In this document: positions 22,494-29,555 of the stretch, in pieces
How the letters are laid out: every line of letters starts with the position of its first letter
Numbering within the stretch: the first letter of the stretch is position 1
Program-made: the position numbers and the translations under genes
Notes under the pieces: model-generated
The model's database searches: none
What the model saw: only the letters and a program-made list of their open reading frames with translations
Told to the model about the DNA's origin: nothing
NCBI GenBank assembly: GCA_002796025.1
Contig: PCVQ01000028.1
Span: forward strand, 1-33,249
Length of the DNA stretch: 33,249 bases
Reading direction: 5' to 3'
Source: Candidatus Peregrinibacteria bacterium CG11_big_fil_rev_8_21_14_0_20_46_8
GTDB taxonomy: Bacteria; Patescibacteriota; Gracilibacteria; UBA1369; UM-FILTER-53-11

Positions 22494-23285
22494 ATGCAGA
22501 AAAAAGTAAGACTTATGGGGATTCTCAATGTTACGCCGGACTCGTTTTCCGATGGCGGTCAGTATTTAAATTTGGAGGCCGCGGAAGTGCGCGCTTTGGA
22601 GATGATTAAACAAGGTGCAGAGATTATCGATATTGGCGGGGAGTCGAGCGGGCCGGGAAGTATAGATGTTGATGTTGAAGAAGAGGTGCGTCGCGTGGTT
22701 CCTGTTATTGAGATGTTACGAAAAACAATTCCAAAAACAATTATTATTTCGGTTGATACATATAAGGCGGCGGTGGCGCGGCAAGCAATTGAGTTTGGTG
22801 CAAATATGATAAACGATATAACCGCTTTGCGCGGTGATCCGAAGATGGCAGAGCTTGTTGCACAAACCGGTGTGCCCATTGTGCTCATGTATTCCAAAGA
22901 CCCAACGGCGCGCACTACACGCGAAGAGGTGCACTACGACGACGTTGTCGTAACCATTAAAGATTTTTTGCGCGAGCGTATTGCGTATGCGCAGGCCCAC
23001 GGAATTAAACGTCGGCAGATTATTATCGATCCCGGCATGGGGGCTTTTGTAAGTGCTGTTCCGGAATATAGCTGGGAGATTTTGGAGCGCTTGCATGAAT
23101 TTAAGGAATTCGATTTGCCTATTTTGGTCGGTGCTTCACGCAAATCATTTCTTGGCGGTGCGCTTAATGAACGTCTCGGACCAACGCTGCAAGCGCATAT
23201 GCTTGCAATCAAAAATGGTGCGGATATTATCCGTGTGCACGATGTAAAAGATCATCGTGTGGTTATGGAGCAGCTATCGTATTAA
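22494..23285 (+). CDS. folP: Dihydropteroate synthase
   Basis: A 263-residue enzyme that joins p-aminobenzoate to 6-hydroxymethyl-dihydropterin diphosphate, the sulfonamide target in folate synthesis. Signature 1 is RLMGILNVTPDSFSDGG; signature 2 is GAEIIDIGGESSGPGS, where GGEST is usual and Ser replaces Thr. The pterin-binding Asp (ISVDTYKA), Asn (MINDITALRG), the DPGMGAF loop and the VGASRKSFLG stretch are all present. Two ATGs (22482 and 22494) are possible; 22494 is preferred, as a -10-like TATGCT lies just upstream. The gene is divergent from the SLH gene with 46 bases between starts. Confidence 0.93.
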   Translation: MQKKVRLMGILNVTPDSFSDGGQYLNLEAAEVRALEMIKQGAEIIDIGGESSGPGSIDVDVEEEVRRVVPVIEMLRKTIPKTIIISVDTYKAAVARQAIEFGANMINDITALRGDPKMAELVAQTGVPIVLMYSKDPTARTTREEVHYDDVVVTIKDFLRERIAYAQAHGIKRRQIIIDPGMGAFVSAVPEYSWEILERLHEFKEFDLPILVGASRKSFLGGALNERLGPTLQAHMLAIKNGADIIRVHDVKDHRVVMEQLSY

Positions 23286-23296
23286 ATAATTACTTT

Positions 23297-23953
23297 ATGA
23301 AAAGAAACATACTCGTTGGACTTGTAATCTTAGTTGTTGCTCTCGGTGTCGCTGGATGTTTTCTTCGTCCCATTGATCCGGATGATCCTACCGCACCACT
23401 TGAGCTGGAAGAAAAAGCTGCAAAGTTGAAACAAGAACGGAATCAGCTTGCACGCGAATTATCTGCAGCAAAAGAAGAAGAGTTGTCTCTTAAAGTCCAG
23501 CTGGCACTCGCTTCTGATTCTGGCGCGAGCAGTCCAATTCGCGATCCTGAAAACAAGATGCGCTTTTACTATATTTCCCAGGATGGCTCCGGTCAGAATA
23601 TCTGGCTCTATGATGCTGCGAAAGACGAGTCGTACCAAAAGAGCGGTTTTGTAGCAGTTTCTCAATTTCACAAACTTCTTTATAACGAGAAACTCGATGA
23701 GGAGATGGAATTCCGTTTAGTAGGCTTGGATAATGGCAAAATTATATTTTTAGAGACCGGCTTTGAGGATTCACCAGGCCCGTGCTATTCGGCATGGCTC
23801 GAGTGGCGTCCTCTTTATTCCATCGATATTGCCGCTGCAGCACAGAGCGATATTCGTGATGTGAAGCGTAGCGAGTACAAAATCTCTGCGGCGAAAAAAC
23901 TAGAAGCAGAGCAGGATGTCGCTGCCTGCGAATCCGATCTCGGCCCGCAGTAA
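23297..23953 (+). CDS. Orphan lipoprotein with coiled coil
   Basis: A 218-residue lipoprotein: signal MKRNILVGLVILVVALGVAGC with lipobox VAGC (Cys about 21), a coiled coil at about residues 37-70 (LEEKAAKLKQERNQLARELS), then a globular part (KMRFYYISQDGSGQNIWLYD, RLVGLDNGKIIFLETGFED) with the flavour of a single beta-propeller-like sheet, and two or three cysteines near the end. I do not recognise the family. It sits between folP and queD, 11 bases after folP; location in the envelope makes a role in folate or queuosine synthesis unlikely. Confidence 0.75.
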   Translation: MKRNILVGLVILVVALGVAGCFLRPIDPDDPTAPLELEEKAAKLKQERNQLARELSAAKEEELSLKVQLALASDSGASSPIRDPENKMRFYYISQDGSGQNIWLYDAAKDESYQKSGFVAVSQFHKLLYNEKLDEEMEFRLVGLDNGKIIFLETGFEDSPGPCYSAWLEWRPLYSIDIAAAAQSDIRDVKRSEYKISAAKKLEAEQDVAACESDLGPQ

Positions 23954-23959
23954 TACATG

Positions 23960-23968
23960 TGCTATTAT
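23960..23968 (+). promoter_or_regulatory. Extended -10 of queD, predicted leaderless
   Basis: TGC followed by TATTAT (23963-23968), nine bases before the ATG at 23978; leader of about three bases. No -35 is seen. It marks the start of a queD-CYTH-folK unit. Confidence 0.5.
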
Positions 23969-23977
23969 GTCTACCTT

Positions 23978-24358
23978 ATGAGCAAAGCTCACAATCTTCG
24001 GATCAGCCGCGAATTCCACTTTGATGCCGCGCACCATCTTACAAATTACTATGGGAAGTGTGAAAATCCGCATGGTCATACGTATCGTCTAGAGGTGGTG
24101 GTGGAGGGGCCGATTGGTGAAGACGGTCTGGTGATAGATTTTGTGGTTCTCAAAAAAATGACCAAAGAGCGGGTGCTCGAAAAGCTCGATCATAAAGATT
24201 TAAATGAGATTTTTGATAATCCATCTGCGGAAAATATTGCGGTTTGGGTTTGGGAGCAGCTGCACGATATTGGGGCTGCTGCAGAGCGTCCGGTAAAACT
24301 CGTTGAAGTAAAGTTGTGGGAAGGGCAGAATACGGCTGTAATATATGCAGGAAATTGA
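23978..24358 (+). CDS. queD: 6-carboxytetrahydropterin synthase QueD, probably dual-function PTPS-I/III
   Basis: A 126-residue tunnel-fold enzyme acting on 7,8-dihydroneopterin triphosphate. Zinc ligands are the His of DAAHH and the two of HGH. The catalytic motif is KCENPHGHTY: a Cys followed directly by Glu, i.e. CExxHGH. As I recall from work on the COG0720 family, CxxxHGH marks QueD, a Glu in place of the Cys marks PTPS-III (which replaces FolB in folate synthesis), and CExxHGH marks enzymes doing both. The folate neighbours (folP, folK) and the queF-queE-queC genes downstream fit a shared enzyme. The start at 23978 follows from the -10; an upstream start adds residues unlike the family. 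The CYTH gene overlaps its end by 14 bases. Confidence 0.9.
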   Translation: MSKAHNLRISREFHFDAAHHLTNYYGKCENPHGHTYRLEVVVEGPIGEDGLVIDFVVLKKMTKERVLEKLDHKDLNEIFDNPSAENIAVWVWEQLHDIGAAAERPVKLVEVKLWEGQNTAVIYAGN

Positions 24359-24908
24359 ACGAAAAATTTTAGGGATTGATAAAGACGCACTTGTAGCAAA
24401 GCTACTCAAGCTTGGTGCACAAAAGAAATTTAGCGGATTAGTGCGTACAAAGTATTTCGATCATAAAGACGGACGCATAAAGAAGCGCAATGATCTTTTG
24501 CGTGTGCGCGAATTTATTGAGGATGGCAAAGGGGCTTATTCCGAGATTGTCTACAAAACTTTTAAAGGTTTCGAAAAGGGATGCAAAGTAGTGGATGAGA
24601 CAGAATTGAAATTACCGGGCGCCGAAAGTTTTGCAACTATCTGTTTGCTATTAGAAAAACTCGATTTTGAGCAGGTGAAATATTTTGAGAAGAAGCGTGA
24701 AATTTATGTCTATGAAAAGTGGAAATTTGAATTTGATGAGTATCCAAAAATTCCAGAATTTTTAGAGATCGAGGCGCAATCAATAGGTGATATCGATGAG
24801 GCCGTGAAGCTCTTGGGTCTGGAAGAGTACGAGCAGACAGCCGATGCAATCAGCCGTTTACTTAAGAGGAAATATCCAAAAGTAGAATTGGATGGCCTTG
24901 TTTTTTGA
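24345..24908 (+). CDS. CYTH domain protein (triphosphate tunnel metalloenzyme)
   Basis: A 187-residue CYTH enzyme. The ExExK motif is residues 3-7 (EIERK); further tunnel residues are in LLRVREF, EIVYKTF, DETELKL, KWKFEFDEYPKI and FLEIEAQS, so all eight strands are represented. Members bind triphosphates with divalent metal inside a beta-barrel: class IV adenylate cyclases, thiamine triphosphatases and inorganic tripolyphosphatases. The length and layout are CyaB-like, but that does not fix the substrate. Its start lies 14 bases inside queD, so the two should be translationally coupled. Because QueD releases inorganic triphosphate, hydrolysis of that by-product is an attractive inferred role. 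folK follows 11 bases later. Confidence 0.9.
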   Translation: MQEIERKILGIDKDALVAKLLKLGAQKKFSGLVRTKYFDHKDGRIKKRNDLLRVREFIEDGKGAYSEIVYKTFKGFEKGCKVVDETELKLPGAESFATICLLLEKLDFEQVKYFEKKREIYVYEKWKFEFDEYPKIPEFLEIEAQSIGDIDEAVKLLGLEEYEQTADAISRLLKRKYPKVELDGLVF

Positions 24909-24919
24909 TTTTTCTACAT

Positions 24920-25417
24920 ATGATTATTCTCAGTCTTGGCTCTAATCTGCAGAATACGGAAGAAAATCTTGCGCAAGCTAGAAAATTATTGGCTAAATAT
25001 CTAAGCATAGAGGAAATTTCGCAGCTTTATGAGAGTGAGCCGATCGGTGTCGAAAATCATCCCTGGTACCTGAATCAGGTGGTTTTGGGTAATACCAATT
25101 TGACGGCACAGCAGCTCCTCAAAGTAGCTAAAGAAATTGAACAAAAGATGGGTCGCGATATTCATGCTCCAGATTCCAGCACGCAGATGCGGCCGCTCGA
25201 TATCGATATTCTGTTCTATAATGACGAATGTATTGAAGTTACGGGTTTAATGGTGCCGCACCCGCGTTTGCATCTCCGCCGCTTTGTTCTGGAGCCGCTG
25301 GCCGAGATAGCGCCTAATTTTGTCCATCCTAAACTGCAAAAAACCGTACGGGAATTGTTGAAGGATTGCCCGGATCGCTCTATAGTAAGGCTCCATGGAA
25401 ATTCGCGAACTGCGTAA
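24920..25417 (+). CDS. folK: 6-hydroxymethyl-7,8-dihydropterin pyrophosphokinase
   Basis: A 165-residue HPPK that transfers pyrophosphate from ATP to hydroxymethyl-dihydropterin, giving the substrate for FolP. Family motifs: LSLGSNLQNTEENL at the N-terminus, ESEPIGV with the pterin loop, WYLNQV, the Mg/ATP motif RPLDIDILFY, and VPHPRLHLRRFVLEPLAEI. The start is the ATG at 24920; a TTG at 24905 is also in frame. Its 3' end overlaps the transketolase start by 23 bases and contains that gene's promoter. Confidence 0.94.
   Translation: MIILSLGSNLQNTEENLAQARKLLAKYLSIEEISQLYESEPIGVENHPWYLNQVVLGNTNLTAQQLLKVAKEIEQKMGRDIHAPDSSTQMRPLDIDILFYNDECIEVTGLMVPHPRLHLRRFVLEPLAEIAPNFVHPKLQKTVRELLKDCPDRSIVRLHGNSRTA
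25358..25386 (+). promoter_or_regulatory. Promoter of the transketolase N-half, inside folK
   Basis: -35 TTGAAG (25358-25363), a 17-base spacer and -10 TATAGT (25381-25386), then eight bases to the ATG at 25395. A leader of about two bases is predicted. Confidence 0.55.
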
Positions 25418-26303
25418 ACTCGCAACTCAATTTCGTATCGATGTCTTGTATACGACGCATCGCGCGCAGTCCGGTCATGTGACCTCGGCGCTCTCTTGTA
25501 TCGAGCTCCTAACCCTGCTGTATTTCGGCCAGTTAGGCGAAGCTCCGATTATGCGCTTTGACCCGAGCAGAGCTTTGTGGGAGGGCCGCGATCATTTTGT
25601 TTTGAGTAAGTGGCATGGGGTTCCGGCGCTCTATGTTATGTTGGCACATCTCGGATTTTTTCCGCATGACGAGTTGCGCTATTTCCGCCAAGTGAATGCA
25701 ATGTTGCAGGGTCACCCTGTGCGCCGAGTGCCCGGCATAGATGCAACCATCGGTGAATTAGGCCAGGGACTTTCGATTGCAAACGGCATCGCGCTTTCCC
25801 TTAAAATGGATAAAAAACCAAACCGTGTTTATACTCTTCTTGGCGATGGTGAGCTGCAGAGTGGCCAAATTTGGGAGGCAGTTATGACTGCAGCAACGCA
25901 TAAATTGGATAATCTTATAGCTATTGTCGATAACAATAAAATGCAACAAACAAACTTCACGCGTGCGATTAAAGATTTAGATCCGATCGGGCCCCGCTTT
26001 AGTGCCTTTGGCTGGAACGTTGTACCGGTGCGCGACGGGCACTCGTTTGAAGAGCTGCACGATGCGATGTTTCGAGCCTGGAAAGGGCGTCAAAAACCGA
26101 CTGTGATTATTGCAGATACGGTGAAGGGGAAGGGAGTTCCGTTTGCAGAAAATAAAGCTTTTTATCATGGTAAGGCGCTTTCTGATGAAGAGATGCATGA
26201 AGCATTAAAGATTTTGGAGCGCGGATTGTCGGCGCTGGAAACTGAGACATCAGAAGAAATCCAAGCTGTTGCGACAACATACCAAGACAATGCATTGCTG
26301 TAA
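25395..26303 (+). CDS. Transketolase, N-terminal (TPP-binding) subunit
   Basis: A 302-residue half of a split transketolase, which moves two-carbon units between sugar phosphates in the non-oxidative pentose phosphate pathway. SGHVTSALSCIELL and KWHGVPALYVML are typical of the N-half; the thiamine-diphosphate motif is GDG (150-152) to NN (180-181), in LLGDGELQSGQIWEA and AIVDNNKMQ. The partner half is at 28615, with queF, queE, queC and a DUF192 gene in between, although such halves are normally adjacent. Single-chain transketolase is about 650 residues; 302 plus 301 fits. The start is supported by the leaderless-type promoter. Confidence 0.92.
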   Translation: MEIRELRKLATQFRIDVLYTTHRAQSGHVTSALSCIELLTLLYFGQLGEAPIMRFDPSRALWEGRDHFVLSKWHGVPALYVMLAHLGFFPHDELRYFRQVNAMLQGHPVRRVPGIDATIGELGQGLSIANGIALSLKMDKKPNRVYTLLGDGELQSGQIWEAVMTAATHKLDNLIAIVDNNKMQQTNFTRAIKDLDPIGPRFSAFGWNVVPVRDGHSFEELHDAMFRAWKGRQKPTVIIADTVKGKGVPFAENKAFYHGKALSDEEMHEALKILERGLSALETETSEEIQAVATTYQDNALL

Positions 26304-26321
26304 TTCTTAGTTAATTATTCT

Positions 26322-26753
26322 ATGGCTACATTCAAACTTTATAAAGAAGGAAAAGATTACCATCAGATTTCAATAAAAAAGATTCGGGACGGTCTAACAA
26401 AAATTGCGCCGCTCGAGTGTTTTGAATTTACTGCACATGCGCCGGGCGAACACTGGGTCAGCATTGCCTCTCCCGAGCTCACTTCAATTTGTCCCTTTTC
26501 CGACTATCCGGATTTTGGCGCGGTAACAATTGAGTATGTTCCGAATAAGCGCTGCTTGGAATTAAAATCGTTTAAGCTCTACATCAACGCATTTCGCGAG
26601 GTTAAAATCTTTCATGAATCTTTGACCGAATTGATTTTTGCCGACTTTTTGGAGGCGGTGAAGCCCCTAAAGGCGCGCATTAGTATCGATATGAATGTGC
26701 GCGGAAATGTAAAAACAGTATGTAAGAAGTACTATAAGTGCAGCCCGCAATGA
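26322..26753 (+). CDS. queF: 7-cyano-7-deazaguanine reductase (preQ0 reductase) QueF
   Basis: A 143-residue enzyme of the short, type I QueF group, reducing the nitrile preQ0 to preQ1 with NADPH. The active-site Cys is Cys57 in ELTSICPFSDYPDFG and the proton-donor Asp is Asp64. The substrate-binding region reads LELKSFKLYINAFRE with the Glu at about 80, where canonical members have ESKSLKLY, and HESLTE follows. The 30-residue N-terminal extension is usual for this type. The ATGA at 26750 couples it to queE. The start is preceded only by an A/T-rich stretch (GTTAATTATTCT). Confidence 0.93.
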   Translation: MATFKLYKEGKDYHQISIKKIRDGLTKIAPLECFEFTAHAPGEHWVSIASPELTSICPFSDYPDFGAVTIEYVPNKRCLELKSFKLYINAFREVKIFHESLTELIFADFLEAVKPLKARISIDMNVRGNVKTVCKKYYKCSPQ

Positions 26754-27391
26754 TTCTGAACGAAGTATTTTTTTCGGTACAGGGCGAGGGCGTGAATATC
26801 GGTAAGCCCGCAATTTTTGTGCGCTTTGGGAATTGTAATTTGAAGTGCACGTGGTGTGATACGAAGTACACATGGGATCCGGCGGTGGCGGATAATGTGC
26901 GTGTGGATTTGCCGGAACTGTTTGGAAAAATTCGCGCCTATGATTGTAAGCATTTAGTGATTACCGGCGGCGAGCCGATGTTACAGCAAGATGTAATTTG
27001 TGCGATTCGAGAGGAGTTTCTGGACTACTATATTGAGGTCGAGACAAATGGTTCGTTTGCTGCGACAGAGAAGTGCGCCGAGGCCGTGGATTTATTTACC
27101 GTTTCGTATAAGACGAGCAATTCCGGTAATGCACCATACGAGTTGAAGATGTTTGGGTTGGCGTGTGTATATAAATTTGTGGTTGATGCAGTGGGGGACT
27201 TTGAAGAAATTGAAGCTGTGATTGCCAAATATAAGCTGCCGGCTGAGAAAATTTATTTGATGCCGCAGGGCGTAACCCGCGACGAACTGTTAAAAAAACA
27301 CGATATGCTCATTGCACGCTGCAAAGAGAAGGGCTATACATTTACGCCACGATTGCACATTTTAACCTGGGGCGCAGAGCGCCGAAAATAA
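26750..27391 (+). CDS. queE: 7-carboxy-7-deazaguanine synthase QueE (radical SAM)
   Basis: A 213-residue radical SAM enzyme that contracts 6-carboxytetrahydropterin to 7-carboxy-7-deazaguanine. The cluster motif CNLKCTWC (Cys 29, 33, 36) has the standard CxxxCxxC spacing. MILNEVFFSVQGEGVNIGKP is the characteristic QueE N-terminus, and TGGEPMLQQD and YIEVETNGS are the SAM and substrate loops. The start at 26750 is chosen by the ATGA overlap with queF and by the family N-terminus. queC follows after two bases. Confidence 0.94.
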   Translation: MILNEVFFSVQGEGVNIGKPAIFVRFGNCNLKCTWCDTKYTWDPAVADNVRVDLPELFGKIRAYDCKHLVITGGEPMLQQDVICAIREEFLDYYIEVETNGSFAATEKCAEAVDLFTVSYKTSNSGNAPYELKMFGLACVYKFVVDAVGDFEEIEAVIAKYKLPAEKIYLMPQGVTRDELLKKHDMLIARCKEKGYTFTPRLHILTWGAERRK

Positions 27392-27393
27392 TA

Positions 27394-28011
27394 ATGAAAA
27401 CAATTCTCATCTACTCCGGCGGCATGGACTCGACCACGCTTTTGTATAAGTTACTTGCCGATGGTGATGAGGTTCGTGCGATCTCTTTTGATTACGGCCA
27501 GCGGCACAAAAAGGAATTGGACTGCGCTGCGCAAATTTGCAAAAAGCTTAATGTGCCGCACGAGAGTATCGATGTGACAAATTTAAAGAGCTTGATGCGC
27601 GGTTCGGCTTTGACTGATCGTATCGAAGTGCCCGAGGGTCACTACGAAGATGAAAGCATGAAGCAGACCGTGGTCCCGAATCGCAATATGATTTTTATCT
27701 CACTCGCGATTGCAGCGGCGGTTAGTGCAAAGTTTGGCCGCGTTGCCATTGCGGTGCACGCCGGCGATCATGCCATTTATCCCGACTGCCGCCCGGAATT
27801 TATCGAAAAAATAGATGCCACAGCGCGCATTGCCAATTACGAAGCAATCGAAGTCCATGCGCCTTTCTTGCACATTTCAAAAGGAGAAATCGCAAAAATC
27901 GGCCGCACCCTAAGCGTGCCCTACGAATTAACGTGGACCTGCTATAAAGGATTAGATGAGCCGTGCAGCAAGTGCGGAGCCTGTGTGGAGCGGGCGGAGG
28001 CGCTGGGGTGA
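27394..28011 (+). CDS. queC: 7-cyano-7-deazaguanine synthase QueC
   Basis: A 205-residue ATP-dependent enzyme converting 7-carboxy-7-deazaguanine to preQ0. The PP-loop is LIYSGGMDSTTLLYKL (SGGMDS at 8-13); FDYGQRHKKEL and VPNRNMIF are family signatures. The C-terminal zinc-binding cysteines are Cys183, 191, 194 and 197 (CYKGLDEPCSKCGAC). It is two bases from queE, so queF-queE-queC form one translational block, and with queD they cover all steps from dihydroneopterin triphosphate to preQ1. The later tRNA steps (Tgt, QueA) are not in the window. Confidence 0.95.
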   Translation: MKTILIYSGGMDSTTLLYKLLADGDEVRAISFDYGQRHKKELDCAAQICKKLNVPHESIDVTNLKSLMRGSALTDRIEVPEGHYEDESMKQTVVPNRNMIFISLAIAAAVSAKFGRVAIAVHAGDHAIYPDCRPEFIEKIDATARIANYEAIEVHAPFLHISKGEIAKIGRTLSVPYELTWTCYKGLDEPCSKCGACVERAEALG

Positions 28012-28046
28012 TAGAGGCCTCTTGCTAAGTGTGTCTACCGCGGCTC

Positions 28047-28063
28047 GTCTATGTACAATAGAC
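28047..28063. promoter_or_regulatory. Inverted repeat upstream of the DUF192 promoter
   Basis: GTCTAT (28047-28052) and ATAGAC (28058-28063) form a perfect six-base inverted repeat with a five-base centre (GTACA), 11 bases upstream of the -35 of the next gene. The stem and lack of a T-tract argue against a terminator, so an operator is possible. Confidence 0.35.
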
Positions 28064-28073
28064 CATTTTCCCC

Positions 28074-28101
28074 TTGTCCCCTCAACAAAAAGCGCTATCA
28101 T
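28074..28101 (+). promoter_or_regulatory. Promoter of the DUF192 lipoprotein gene, predicted leaderless
   Basis: -35 TTGTCC (28074-28079), a 16-base spacer and -10 TATCAT (28096-28101), six bases before the ATG at 28108. The seventh base after the -10 is the A of the ATG, so the mRNA should start exactly at the start codon. Confidence 0.6.
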
Positions 28102-28107
28102 AAGCCC

Positions 28108-28599
28108 ATGAAAAAGATTTCCCTTATCGCTCTGCTTGCAGGTGTAACCCTTACGCTTTCTGCTTGTTCGGTCAGTAATTTAGTTCCTGATTTTTTAAAG
28201 GGCGGTCTGCCCAAAGAAGAACTCACAATCAAGACGCAATCCGGCTCGGTTGTGGTAAAGGCCGAGGTTGCCGATGACGACGAAGAGCGTTCACAAGGTT
28301 TGATGAATCGTGAAAAGCTCGAGAGCGGCAACGGCATGCTCTTTGTTTTTGAAGATGAGGCGCCGCGGGCATTTTGGATGAAAAACACTCTTATTCCGCT
28401 CGATATTTTATACATAAGCAGCAAGAATGAGGTCGTCTCGATTGTTGAGAATATGGAACCATGCACTGTGCCGCAGTGCCCATCATACTTGTCGGGGCGT
28501 CCTGCAATGTTTGCACTGGAATTGCCAGCCGGCTTTGTACAGCAGTATGGCATCGAAGTTGGTGACACGATTCAGCGTGGCGGAAATGACGACGCCTAA
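28108..28599 (+). CDS. DUF192 family lipoprotein
   Basis: A 163-residue lipoprotein. The signal MKKISLIALLAGVTLTLSAC carries the lipobox LSAC; a start further upstream (28051) would lie before the promoter. The mature part matches DUF192 (PF02643): VKAEVADDDEERSQGLMNR, GMLFVFEDEAPRAFWMKNT, PLDILYISSKNEV and a final VGDTI. The two cysteines in EPCTVPQCPSY may form a disulfide. The family function is unknown. It is inserted, with its own promoter, between the queuosine genes and the transketolase C-half. Confidence 0.9.
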   Translation: MKKISLIALLAGVTLTLSACSVSNLVPDFLKGGLPKEELTIKTQSGSVVVKAEVADDDEERSQGLMNREKLESGNGMLFVFEDEAPRAFWMKNTLIPLDILYISSKNEVVSIVENMEPCTVPQCPSYLSGRPAMFALELPAGFVQQYGIEVGDTIQRGGNDDA

Positions 28600-28614
28600 T
28601 TTCGCATAACAACT

Positions 28615-29520
28615 ATGGAAACCATTGCAACAAAATCATTTGGAGAAGTTCTTGGCGTGCTTGCAGATCGCTATCGTAATCTTGTTGTCTTAACCGGGGA
28701 TATTGTAATTTCTGGCATTGGCAGTTCTGATCGTGTTATTAATTTAGGTTTTGGTCACGCCGATATGATCGGTTGTGCTGCAGGCCTTGCGATTGCCGGT
28801 AAAATTCCCGTGGTCTGTGCACCTGCAAGTGCGATTGCCGGTCAGGATTGGGAGCAAATACGGAATTCGATTGCGCTTCCGAATTTAAATGTAAAGCTTA
28901 TTGGAGTATCCGGCGGATTGGAGGCTGCACAGGATGGTCCCGCACGGCAGGCTCTTGAAGATTTTGCTTTGATGCGTGCAATGCCCAATATGAAAGTTTT
29001 TTGTCCGGCGAGCAGAGAGGAATTGCGTGCGATGCTGCCACAAATCTTTGAAGATTTTGGTCCTTCATATTTGCGTTTAGGTGCGCTTGGCGTAGATCTT
29101 GAACAAGAGCATGTGCGTTTTGAACTTGGTAAAGGCAGTTTGTTGCGCGGAGGTAATGATGTTGCGGTTTTTGCAACCGGCGCATTGGTGGGTAGCGCAG
29201 TACATGCTTCTGACCGTCTTGCCGAAGAGGGGATTAACGTTCGTGTTATTAATCTTTCAACAATCCAGCCGATAGACCAAGAGTTAATTTTAGATACCGC
29301 TGAGCAAGTGAAAATTGTAGTGACTGCCGAAGAGCATCAAATTCAAGGAGGATTGGGAAGTGCCGTAGCCGAGGTGCTGGTTGGCGCCAAGCCGAAGGTG
29401 CTGCATCACATTGGTATGCGGCAAACCTTTGGAGACTCGGGCCGTATCGGAGCTCTTTTTCGTAAATATCGCTTTGATGCCGAGGGCGTATACCAACAAA
29501 TACGGGCGTTGGTGATATAG
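28615..29520 (+). CDS. Transketolase, C-terminal subunit
   Basis: A 301-residue second half of the split transketolase: a pyrimidine-binding domain (ATKSFGEVLGVLADRYRNLV, GFGHADMIGCAAGLAIAGKI) and a C-terminal domain (VAVFATGALVGSAVHASDRL, INVRVINLSTIQPIDQELI, TAEEHQIQGGLGSAVAEVL, then MRQTFGDSGRI). The conserved active-site His in TAEEHQ is present. The glutamate that activates thiamine diphosphate in transketolases is expected near NLGFGHADM, where most have IxTGIAEQN; here the usual AEQ is not obvious, a departure worth noting. The partner N-half lies 2.3 kb upstream. Start at 28615 after a 15-base gap. Confidence 0.9.
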   Translation: METIATKSFGEVLGVLADRYRNLVVLTGDIVISGIGSSDRVINLGFGHADMIGCAAGLAIAGKIPVVCAPASAIAGQDWEQIRNSIALPNLNVKLIGVSGGLEAAQDGPARQALEDFALMRAMPNMKVFCPASREELRAMLPQIFEDFGPSYLRLGALGVDLEQEHVRFELGKGSLLRGGNDVAVFATGALVGSAVHASDRLAEEGINVRVINLSTIQPIDQELILDTAEQVKIVVTAEEHQIQGGLGSAVAEVLVGAKPKVLHHIGMRQTFGDSGRIGALFRKYRFDAEGVYQQIRALVI

Positions 29521-29537
29521 GCTCTATCAGTTAAAAA

Positions 29538-29546
29538 TGCTATACT
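29538..29546 (+). promoter_or_regulatory. Extended -10 of prs
   Basis: TGC plus TATACT (29541-29546), nine bases before the ATG at 29556; predicted leader of about three bases. There is no -35. A second TATACA overlaps at 29546-29551. Confidence 0.5.
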
Positions 29547-29555
29547 ATACATACG

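Noticed and set aside
28098-28568. Minus-strand open frame of 156 codons opposite the DUF192 gene
   Set aside because: Antisense shadow; the plus-strand gene has a lipobox, a family match and a promoter.
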